DNA of 64,000 nt from Purpureocillium takamizusanense (Eukaryota > Ascomycota > Sordariomycetes > Hypocreales > Ophiocordycipitaceae): positions 1,178,001-1,242,000 of the forward strand of contig NC_063070.1 in NCBI RefSeq assembly GCF_022605165.1, read 5' to 3'. Positions within the stretch are counted from its first letter, which is position 1; each line of letters begins with the position of its first letter. Under the pieces are notes generated by a model. It was not told the origin of the DNA. It searched no databases and saw nothing but the letters and a program-made list of their open reading frames with translations. A program made the position numbers and the translations under genes. Shown here piece after piece: positions 21,907 through 30,638 of this stretch.

Positions 21907-23329
21907 TCACTTTTGTCGCTGAATCGTCTTCTGCGCCATCTCCACCAGGCCGTCCTTGGCCTCGCTGTCGGGAAAGGCAGCGATCGCGGCGATGGCGCGC
22001 TCCGAGTAGTCGTGCGCGAGGGCCCGCGTCTGCTCGATGCCGTCGCTCCGGAGCACCAGCTCGCGCGCCTGACGTCCGTTAGCACAGGGCCGTCGACAAG
22101 ACACGCCGGGGAGACGCAGAGTGACGTACCTTTTCGACGTCGCCGTCGCGCTCAAACTTGCGGCCGACGAGCGCGCCCAGCTCCGGGTTCTGCCTCCAGG
22201 CAAACAGCAGCGGGGCCGTGGCGAGCCCCAGCTCGAGGTCGGCGCCGGCGGGCTTGCCGAGGTCCTTGCCGGTGCGCGTGTAGTCGAGCATGTCGTCGAC
22301 GAGCTGGAAGGCCAGCCCGAGGTTGCGGCCGTAGGCGTAGGCGGCGTCGACGGTGGTGGCGTCGGCGTGGCCGAGCAGGGCGGCGGCGCGGCACGACTTG
22401 GAGATGAGGCTGGCCGTCTTGAGGTACGTCTTCTGCAGGTAGTAGCTGAGCGTCTCCTCCGAGTAGCGCGGGCAGCGCTCGTCGCGCTCCGTGTTCTTGA
22501 GCTGCATGAACTCGCCCTCGACCAGGTTGGCAATGACCGTCGCCAGCAGCTCCACGACCTCGACGTGCCGCAGCCGCGCCAGCGCCACCGACGCCCGCCC
22601 GAGGAGGAAGTCGCCCGCCAGCACCGCCATCTTGTTGCCGAACTCGAGGTTGGCCGACGGCGAGCCGCGCCGCGACACCGAGTGGTCAATCACGTCGTCG
22701 TGCAGCAGCGAGGCCGTGTGGATCAGCTCCGTAATCTCCGCCAGCCGCCGCTGGCTCGGCAGGATGTCGAGGCGGGCGTCCTCGGGCGTCATCTCGGGCT
22801 CCCGCGCCGTCAGGGGCTGCTGCGTCGCCGACGGGTTGACGTCGGCGAGGATCTGCGCGGGGGATATCGACGAGTCGATGGGGACCCTCGCGCCCTGCTC
22901 GGCGGGCCGCGGGTCCTTGGGGCAGAGGTGCGTGGCCCGGCTCATGAGCAGCACGATGAGCGGCCGCACGTGCTTGCCCTCGGCCTGCGTGTAGTACTTG
23001 GCGACGCGGTCCAGCGACGGGTGCCCGGAGCCCAGCAGCTTGCGGATGTTGCCCGTGAGGAACTGCATCTCCTTGGCCACGGCGCGCAGCGGGTCGACCG
23101 ACATGCCGTCCTTGGCCGCCTTCTTGACCACGTTGCCCACCACGTTGGACGCGACCTGGACGGCCGCCGCCCACGCCGAGTCACGTCGTTGCGAGGTGTG
23201 CATGGCCGCGCGGCGGGTCGTGCCGGCGCCCGGCCGTCGACACAGCACGCATGCCGGCGTCGTCGTCGCTGTCGTAGTGATTCTTCGGGAGGCGTCGCAG
23301 AGTGCCGTGGCTCCCGGACGGAGCGGCAT
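21907..23329 (-). CDS. COQ1: Mitochondrial polyprenyl diphosphate synthase for ubiquinone side chain
   Basis: Trans-prenyl transferase that builds the isoprenoid tail of coenzyme Q in mitochondria. Two exons (23329-22130, 22068-21907; 61-nt intron) give about 453 residues. The N-terminus after the chosen ATG is basic, Ser/Thr/Ala-rich and lacks acidic clusters, as expected for a presequence; an earlier in-frame ATG exists upstream. Both aspartate-rich motifs are intact: LLHDDVID (D211-D215) and LVDDMLD (D345-D349). EGKHVRP, GNKMAVLAGDFLLGRAS and EGEFMQLKN are further hallmarks. A roughly 50-residue Pro-rich insert precedes the first motif, as in many filamentous fungi. Chain length (hexa- to decaprenyl) cannot be read from sequence. 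Confidence 0.94.
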
Positions 23330-23881
23330 GGCGGGCGGCAGACCTCGCGACGCGCGAGGGCGAGCGAGGGGTGTCGAGGATGGGAGCGCCTGGCCTGGAG
23401 AATGGTCGTGCGCGATGTTGAGGAGCCGTGGCCGTTGACGTGGCTCAATTGGCGACGGGGTGATTTGTGTTCTTGGAGATGATCGATGCCGAACTTTTCG
23501 ACCCGCAGCACGGGAAGCGTCAAAAAGCGGCAGCACGGATTGGGTGATCCACTGCAGTCCACTAGGCGTGCCGACAGCTAGGGAGCTTCGCCGGGCTGGA
23601 CGCGAACGCTGATTGGCCGCGGCAGCCTCAGGCCGGCAGGTTTCGCCACTGAGCCCTGCCTGTCTCCTCTGCAGACGAGCTGCACCAACAGCTGGAGGCC
23701 CGGGGATGCGAGCCGCGTGGGCTGTGACCTGCGGTCTGCCTACGAGACCACCTCAACCACCGGGCGCGTGAAGCCGCCTGCGTCGACTCCGGCAAGGCAG
23801 CCATCAGCGACCTCGACCGGATTGCATTGCCTGACCCGACTGTCATTCACACCTCCGATCCAGTCTACGAACGCGCACGCC
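23330..23881. promoter_or_regulatory. Divergent promoter region of COQ1 and VMA12
   Basis: A 552-bp gap between two divergent starts. No obvious TATA box or repeat. The proximal part could instead be the N-terminal extension of COQ1 if the upstream ATG at 23536 is used. Confidence 0.4.
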
Positions 23882-24902
23882 ATGGTGCTCCTCACAATGA
23901 CGCCGTCCATCGTCGACGGCCTGCACAAGCTCGAAGCGGGCGCCGAGCATCACCCTGCAGAGCCCGCAGACGCAGGCGAGCCCTCCCTCGCGAACCCTGC
24001 TGTCGGCAAGCCCATCTCCCACGGCCAGATCGTCGACCTCTGGCGGCGGCGGCCGTCGTCGAGCCTCGAACAACTCCTCCTAGGCGCCCGCGTCTACGTG
24101 CCCCCTCCGCCGCCCAAGCCCGAACCGGTATGCCTCTCGCCTGCTTCGTTCTCTCGCCTGCTTCGTTCTCTCGCCTGCTTCGTTCTCTCGCCTGCTTCGT
24201 TCTCTCGCCTGCTTCGTTCTCTCGCCTGCTTCGTTCTCTCGCCTGCTTCGTTCTCTCGCCTGCTTCGTTCTCTCGCCTGCTTCGTTCTCTCGCCTGCTTC
24301 GTTCTCTCGCCTGCTTCGTTCTCTCTCCCCGCTCGCTCCCTCGTGCTCCCGTATCGAGGCTGACCAGTCAGTCCGACGAATACAAGGCCCTCATGGCGCG
24401 TCTCCGCCGCGACGAGGCGGCCCGCGCGTACGAGCGCATGGTCAACCCGCCGCCGCGGCACGAGACGTTCGACCAGCGCTTCCCGCACGCCGCGAGCAGC
24501 TTTGCCGAGGCCAACCGCGTGGCCCGCGCCGCGGACCTGGGCGACGACGACGTCACGTACAGCGAGGTGCACCGGCAGGTGATGCTCATCGTCAACTTCC
24601 TCGCCAGCATCCTCGGCGTCGCGGCCACGCTCTGGGTCACGGCGCGCTGGTGGAGCCTGCCGGCGCGCATCTTCCTGACGCTCGGCGGCAGCATCGTCGT
24701 CGCCGTCGCCGAGGTCGGCGTCTACCAGGGCTACGTGTGGCGGATGGGGCAGGCCAAGACGAGGCAAAAGGCCGTCCGCGAGGTCAAGGAGGTGGTGCAG
24801 ACGTGGGTCGTGGCAAAGGACGAGGAGCCGCTGCGCATAGACGGCAAGGGAGACGACGCCGACGGCGTGCGGAGACGAGCGCCGGCCCGGTCGGATACAT
24901 AG
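23882..24902 (+). CDS. VMA12: V-ATPase assembly factor VMA12 (TMEM199 family)
   Basis: ER-resident factor that helps assemble the Vo sector of the vacuolar H+-ATPase. Exons 23882-24127 and 24372-24902 give 258 residues. Landmarks are ISHGQIVDLWRRRPSSSLEQ, LLLGARVYVPPPPPKPEP, and after splicing SDEYKALMARLRRDEAARAY. Two membrane segments follow (VMLIVNFLASILGVAATLWV; IFLTLGGSIVVAVAEVGVY) with a charged cytosolic tail. The frame requires the acceptor GTCAG at 24371, not the competing TGACCAG four bases earlier. The 244-nt intron is unusually long because of a 17-bp minisatellite. Two Met codons (23882 and 23897) could start the protein. Confidence 0.9.
24134..24331. repeat. 17-bp minisatellite filling the VMA12 intron
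   Basis: Eleven near-perfect head-to-tail copies of CTCGCCTGCTTCGTTCT lie between the donor at 24128 and the acceptor at 24371. The near absence of substitutions points to recent expansion. The plus strand of the repeat is pyrimidine-rich. Confidence 0.95.
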
Positions 24903-24954
24903 CAATACCACGCAGCGATTCCAGCCTGGTCACCGTCTTGGCTTCTGGAAGAAA

Positions 24955-25083
24955 ACCGCGTGCCCTCACCGCCAGCACTCGAAAGCAAACCTCGTAGGCC
25001 CTCCCGCTGACCCCCGCCGCCAGCACTCGAAAGCAGACCTCGTGCCCCCCCCCCCCGCTAGCACTTGAACGCAAACCGCGTGC
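24955..25083. repeat. Degenerate repeat copies at and after the P450 stop codon
   Basis: On the minus strand the P450 ends in a roughly 33-bp block reading GTRFAFKC then a TAG stop. Two further copies (about 25018-25050 and 24981-25016) and a partial fourth near 24955 follow. They share GAGTGCTGGCGG and GAGGGC blocks. Downstream copies carry TGG where the first has TAG. Confidence 0.85.
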
Positions 25084-26784
25084 CCTCCCACCCCCTCCTC
25101 GCCCGGATCCGCGCGCCCAGGCCCTCGCCGCCGCCGACGGGCTTGCACGACGGCGCCGACAGCTTCGCGCCGTCCATGCGCAGCGCCGCGAACCCCATGC
25201 CGACGGGCTCCACCTCGAAGCGCAGCAGCACCATGGCCGCGAAGCCGAGGATCTCGCAAAAGGCGAGGTTGCGCCCCGGACACAGGTGGCGGCCGCCGCC
25301 AAAGGGAAAGTAGGCCGTCTTCTTCCTGCGCTCCGCGTCGGAGGTGCGGGCCGGGCCGGCGCCGGGGAGGACGAGGAAGCGCTCCGGGTCAAAGTCGGCC
25401 GCGTTGTCGCCCCAGATGCCGCGCTCGCCGTGCGTGACGCCCGCCGACATCTGGATGTCGACGCCCTCCTTCAAGAGGTACGTCCTGCCGTCGGCGGCGG
25501 TGAGCGACATGTCGGACATGGCGCGCCGCATGCTGACCGAGTGATTGATGACGCGCATCGTCTCGCGGTAGCAGCTGACCATGAGGGGCAGCTGCCGGTC
25601 GAAGCCGGCAATGTCGAGCGTGACGGTCGCGGGGGCGGGTGTGTCGGGGCCCAACGAGGCGGCGGCGGCGACCTCGGCGCGGAGCCGCGCGGCCAGCTCC
25701 GGCCGGGCGAGGACAAAGACGAGCATCCAGAAAAAGGTGGGCACGGCGTTGGTGGTCGCGACGACGGGCAGGATGCACTCGAGCTTGGCAATCTCGTGGG
25801 CGGCGAAGCCGTAGCGGCGCAGCGTGGCGGCGCGGTTGGCCGTCAGCGCCGAGGTGGTCGGGTCGCGGGCGTCGCGCTCCGCCTCGTAGTAGGCCCCCAT
25901 GGTCCGCTGCAGCACCTCGCGCGCCCGGTGGCCCCTGGGCATCGTGATGGACGGGAACAGCGACAGCAGGAACAGCGGGACGGCCGTCTCAAAGGTCCTG
26001 CGTCGTGGAGTCAGCGCGGCGCCAGCAGGCGGGCACCAGCAAGGCTGTCGGACACTCACCAGATGGCCTGGATCAGGGACGGGTCCGCGCTAAAGGGGTC
26101 GCTGTCGCCGTACAGCGCCCGGGTCGTCGCCATGCTCATGACGTCCCTGCACCAGAGGAACAGGTTGCCCACCTCGAGGGCCCCGTCGGCAGCCCTGCGC
26201 TCGCAGCCGGCGTTGAGGGCGTCGACGGCGGCTGCGTCGACGACAGCGTCCAGCCTTGTCGAGACGGCGCGCAAAAAGTGCAGGTTCATCTGCGCCAGCG
26301 CCTTGGGGTGGAAGCTGCGGTGGATGGCGTCGGTAAAGTCGGGCACGAGCTGCGGCTGGTCGGTGATCTTGGCAAAGGTGGCGTCGGACAGGCCAAACGA
26401 CTTTTGCGCGAAGCCGACGACAAAGGGCTCGAAGCTGGCGGCGCGCTGGCGCAGCGTGGCCTGGATCAGGTCCGGGTCGAAGATGGCGTACAGCTTGCCG
26501 TTGAGCATGGGCACCGTCGCGAGCGGCACGTCGGGGCTGGTCCGGCGCAGCGCCGTGTGGAACTCGCCCTGCAGCCGGATGAGGTTGATGATGTGCCCGA
26601 CCAAGGGGATGCCGGGCTTGATGAGCGGCGGCTCGCGCGGGTCGAGCGCGGGCGTGAGGAGCCAGCCGAGGAGCCACACGGCGAGGCCGGCGCCGAGGAC
26701 GGTCGCGGCGAGGAGCGTCGAGATGCGAGGGGACGCGCCAGGCATGGAGGGCGAGGCCCCGTCGACGGGGAGCGCAGACTCCAT
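25058..26784 (-). CDS. Cytochrome P450 monooxygenase
   Basis: ER-anchored haem monooxygenase. Exons 26784-26060 and 25997-25058 (62-nt intron) give 554 residues. The N-terminal anchor is LLAATVLGAGLAVWLLGWLL, followed by a Pro-rich hinge (DPREPPLIKPGIPLVGH). The ExxR motif is seen in CYRETMRVI, and the haem loop in FPFGGGRHLCPGRN with the ligand Cys near 481. The conserved I-helix Thr is less obvious (VVATTNAVPTFFW), a pattern seen in CYP7/CYP8-like fungal P450s. That likeness is impressionistic and the substrate is unknown. The C-terminus is followed by degenerate copies of its last codons. No biosynthetic cluster surrounds it. Confidence 0.92.
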
Positions 26785-27503
26785 GGTGTGATGGTCGCGC
26801 TATCGGTCACCGCACCGTCTCAACGCGATGCTGGAGTTGAGTCTGCCGAGGTCGCAGGCGGCGGTGACGAGGCATTCATCTGCGCGGGGGCCTGGCTGCA
26901 TGGTGTCGATGCCAGCCTGACCAGGGTTGCCAGCCGCACCTTGGTCCTGGGATGTCGGGGTCGTCGAGGCCGGGTGAGAATTTAGCAGCATCTCGAGGCG
27001 CCCGCCATCCGCTGTCAGCCCGTTTGCGAGCGCCGGCCGAGCATCGCGTCGAGACCGACGAATGAACGTGTCAATGTGGCTTGCCTAGAAGATTGCCTGA
27101 ACTGGTCAGCCGTTTTGGAGCATGCGCAGTCTGTCTGATTTGGACCAGTGCTCACTGGCCCCGCTAGCGTTCGTGGTGGAGACATGTGACCTCGCGTCAA
27201 AGTGCCCAGCCGCGTCGCGTCGCGTCGCCCGACGTGGGGTGAACCTCGACCACCACGACGCCGCACCACACCGCACACCGCACGTCGACGATTGCCGTCT
27301 CCATCGCAGCATTCGCCAACGCGCACCAGACCCGTCGCCTGCGCAGCTGCTTTGCCGTGCGCCCATGGACACATTTCCACCCTCGCCCCTCCGCCCGCGA
27401 CCAACGGCATAATGATCAGCGCATCGCCAGAATACGCCATGTAGGTGTGCCGCGCCGAGGTGACGACAGCTCGCTCACGCGTCGCAGAACGAAGCCCCCG
27501 GGG
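26785..27503. promoter_or_regulatory. Divergent promoter of the P450 and the ESCO-type zinc-finger gene
   Basis: A 719-bp gap between divergent start codons. No additional gene, repeat or RNA seen. Confidence 0.4.
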
Positions 27504-28238
27504 ATGGCGCACCACCTGTCGCGCAAGCGGGACAGGCCGTTGCGGACCTACGGCAAGCGGTCGACCGCGACGCCTGAGCCGCGCGGCGAGCCACCGACCA
27601 AGCGGGCGCGGACTGAGGACAAGGAACCGGAAACAAAGGCATCGGAGTCACCGGCGGAAACGCCAGAAAGCTCCGCCGGCAATGACTCCAGGCCGCACAA
27701 GGAGGTGGCCGCGAGGAGGGCCCCGTCGATCCTAAACTACTTCAAGCCGGTGCCTCGACCCCAGGAAGCGTCGCCGCCGAGGCAACGGGCGGAAAGCGCA
27801 GATGCAGAACCCGCGCAGGCCAGACCAAAGAGGAGGACACGGCTGCTCCGGATCCGGGCCACGTCCTCGCCGCTGAGTGACGCCGTCGATGCAGAAGCGC
27901 GCCCGCCAGCAATCGATAGCAGTGGTGACGGACACGGCGACGGACGCGGCAGGACAGCGGACGGCGCCGACGAGCACAGCCCGGGCAGAGGCCCGCTGCA
28001 CGACGGGGGCGAGAACCTCGTCAACCAGGCCCGGCCGGAGGACGTCGCGGCCAAGGTTGGCGCCAGGGCCCGGCCGCCGACGGTGCAGACGACGCTCAAC
28101 ATCTCGGCGCAGGCGGCCTTTGCAGAGTGCAAGGTGTGCGACACGGTGTGGAACCCGCTGTACCCGGACGACGTCAAGTACCACGCGAAGCGCCACGCGG
28201 CGGTGGCCAAGGCCAAGAGGAAGGGCGACGGGCTGTAG
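27504..28238 (+). CDS. Stand-alone ESCO-type C2H2 zinc-finger protein with PIP-like motif
   Basis: Single-exon gene of 244 residues. The C-terminus carries the zinc finger found at the N-terminus of Eco1/ESCO cohesin acetyltransferases: TTLNISAQAAFAECKVC, with C209, C212, H227 and H231 (C-x2-C-x14-H-x3-H). No acetyltransferase domain follows: the frame stops seven residues after KAKRK. A PCNA-interaction-like motif SILNYFKPV (residues 75-83) lies in a basic, disordered N-terminal half that contains likely nuclear localisation signals (PTKRAR). Finger plus PIP-like motif suggests a replication- or cohesion-linked role. Enzyme activity is not expected. The zinc-finger assignment is strong; the biological role is inferred. 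Confidence 0.82.
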   Translation: MAHHLSRKRDRPLRTYGKRSTATPEPRGEPPTKRARTEDKEPETKASESPAETPESSAGNDSRPHKEVAARRAPSILNYFKPVPRPQEASPPRQRAESADAEPAQARPKRRTRLLRIRATSSPLSDAVDAEARPPAIDSSGDGHGDGRGRTADGADEHSPGRGPLHDGGENLVNQARPEDVAAKVGARARPPTVQTTLNISAQAAFAECKVCDTVWNPLYPDDVKYHAKRHAAVAKAKRKGDGL

Positions 28239-28503
28239 ATAGTATGATACCCACGGAGCGCCGAGCGCTGCAGAATGATTACGGCATGATGACCTCTCCA
28301 TTCAGCGATCGACTGCCTCTGTGCTTTGCCACGGAGCGGGTGGAGTCGTTCGTGCCTGTGCTCAAGACGGCCACCTGTGCATGTCCCCTCGACGGATTGT
28401 TGTCGGCTGCCCGCCTCGTCCCTATTCAGCGTTATGCACTTGTTTTCCCTCTACGCTCACCATCGAGCGCCACCCCACGTGCTGTCGCGACATCTGCTGC
28501 ATC

Positions 28504-30263
28504 ATGAGCCCCTTCAATTCTGGCGTGCTCCGTGAAGCGGAGCAGGGCGTTGTGATGACTGACATGGATGAGCAGCCCCCTGGAACAGTGGACGGCGAGC
28601 AGACCGAGGGCACCAATAAGACCAAGGTCGAACAAACGGCTGGCGAGCAAACGCGCGATGAGGAGCGAACCAATGAGCACACCGACATTGAGCAGACCGG
28701 AGAAGACGAGCAGGCCGCGAGCATTGAGCAAATTGTGGTCAAGGGGCAGATTGAGGATGTCGAGCAGACCGAGCAGACCGAAGAAGAAGATGAACAGGCC
28801 GAGGGTATCGAGCAAATTGTGGACAAGGAGCAGAATGAGAGTGTCGAGCACAGACAAAGTGCCGACCAGATCGACGACGCGAGCCTCCAGCTCATTCTCC
28901 AGCTGCAGATGGAGGACCTCGTGGCCCTAGATGAAAAGAAAAAGGGCAAGCAACGCGAAGGCGAGGTTTCGGACACGGACGTGGCGCTCGGCCTGGCGAA
29001 GGAGAACCTGGAAATCGCCATCATCGAGCACGGCGACCGCCAGATGTGCATCAGCATCGCCCGGGCTGTCTTCTCCGACGCTCCCGCCATCCAGGCCTGC
29101 ACGACTGAAGAGCAGCAGGCGACGACCGACCGCGCCATGGCCCACTCGCTCAGTCGCCGGGGCAGCACCGCATCAGCTGGTGTGCGTGCGACAGCTGCCG
29201 GCGCTGCCAACGACAACGACGAGCTCGACGGTCTAGACGCCGAGCTCTTAAAGAAACTCGAGGGCTTCAACGCGTTTTCTGAGAGCAATGACGCAAGCAC
29301 CGGCGGCGAGTCGTCTTCGAGCTGGGCTGCTACCCGGCGTCCGGCGTTCGACCCAGACGCGCAGGACACGGCGAGGGAGACGTGCACTGGCTGCTACGAC
29401 ACGTACGCGCCCTCAGTCACGGCAAAGGCCCCATGTTCGCACCTATACTGCCGCCGGTGCCTCAACGAGCTGTTCCTGGGCGCGTCGGTCGACGAGACAC
29501 TGTTCCCTCCCCGATGCTGCAAACAGCCCATCCCGGTCGACGAGCACATCGACCATCTCTCGACCGAGACTGTCACCATTTTCCGGGCCAAGGAGGTCGA
29601 GTTCTCGACCCCGAACAGGGTATACTGCCACCGCCCCAAGTGCTCGGCCTTCTTGCCCCCACAGTCGGTCCGGGGCGGCTCGGCAACGTGTGGCGAATGC
29701 GGCGCGAGGACGTGCGCCATCTGCAAGGGGCCCGCGCATGAGAATAGCGATTGCCCCGAGGATACGTCCACGCAGGAGCTCCTTCGAGTCGCCAAGGAGA
29801 ATGGCTGGCAGCAGTGCAAGTCTTGCCGCCGCCTAGTGGAACTCGACCATGGCTGTAACCACATGAGTCAGTACCTCTTCTCGTCCCTTCTATGGACGGT
29901 TTTATTACTGAGACTCGTCTTGTAGCTTGCCTTTGCGGCGCAGAGTTCTGTTATCTCTGTGGCGAGGAGTGGAAGACCTGCGTGTGTGCGCAGTGGGATG
30001 AGCAGCGCCTCTACCGAAGAGCCGCAGAGATTGTCGACCGCGATGTCCGCAACCATGCTCTCGGAGCGGCGCGTCGAGTCGAAGTGGTGAATGCTGCCGC
30101 AGCGAACCTACGTGTCAATCACGAATGCGCCCATGGCCGGTGGTTTCGTCGCAACGGTGCCTTTGCCTGCGATGAGTGCCATCATCACCTACCGGACTAC
30201 ATCTACGAATGCCGACAGTGCCACATCGTGGCATGCAGGCGCTGTCGCTATAACCGGCTCTGA
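28504..30263 (+). CDS. RBR-type (RING-IBR-RING) E3 ubiquitin ligase
   Basis: Two exons (28504-29866, 29926-30263; 59-nt intron) give 566 residues from the ATG reading MSPFNSG; a later ATG (MTDMDEQ) is possible. RING1 begins at C294 (CTGCYDTYAP, then CSHLYCRRCLNEL). An IBR-like segment contains CHRPKC and CGECGARTCAICKG. RING2 reads CKSCRRLVELDHGCNHMTC, then CGAEFCYLCGEEW. The Cys after HMT (C456, created across the splice) corresponds to the catalytic thioester cysteine of Ariadne/HHARI ligases, so E3 activity is expected. Residues 30-130 are an acidic, Glu/Gln/Thr-rich internal repeat. A C-terminal Cys/His module (CDECHHHLPDYIYECRQC) follows, as in other fungal RBR proteins. Confidence 0.92.
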
Positions 30264-30638
30264 GGCTGCACCCCAGATTCAGGAAGGTAGCTTGCGTATA
30301 AGCACGCTCAGTGTGTGAGGGCGGTGATTGCACATGTCTTGTAGGCGATGTCACGGGATAAAAAGTTGTTGCACGTTAAAGGCACGATGTCATAGCACGA
30401 AACGCAATCCGTTCCATGACTGAACAGTGACATGCAACGAGCATAGCACGAAACGCAATCCATTCCACGACTGAATAGTGACATGCAACGCCACAATCAC
30501 AGCGTGGCACTCCAGAACCATGCACCTAGAACTATGCACCCAGTCAGCCAGTCTACCTTGCTATCAATCGGCAACGCCATGCTGATGCCTCGATCCCAAC
30601 GCCCTGAACCCCGGACGATGCCAGCCGACGCGTGTGCC
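30264..30638. other. Convergent intergenic region
   Basis: Lies between the convergent RBR and sugar-transporter genes. Apart from the direct repeat listed separately I see nothing in it. Confidence 0.5.
30391..30490. repeat. Direct repeat, two copies of about 49 bp
   Basis: Copies 30391-30439 and 30442-30490 share CATAGCACGAAACGCAATCC and ATGCAACG ends, with only a few substitutions. They lie between two convergent genes, likely in 3' untranslated sequence. Confidence 0.9.

Noticed and set aside
22121..23482. 453-codon plus-strand open frame opposite COQ1
   Set aside because: Antisense shadow; the minus strand holds both aspartate-rich prenyl-transferase motifs.
24134..24331. Regular repeat array considered as a CRISPR-like structure
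   Set aside because: There are no spacers between the 17-bp units, it lies inside a spliceosomal intron, and the genome is eukaryotic.
24960..26784. P450 plus VMA12 as one functional cluster
   Set aside because: The two are convergent neighbours with unrelated roles and no linking genes.
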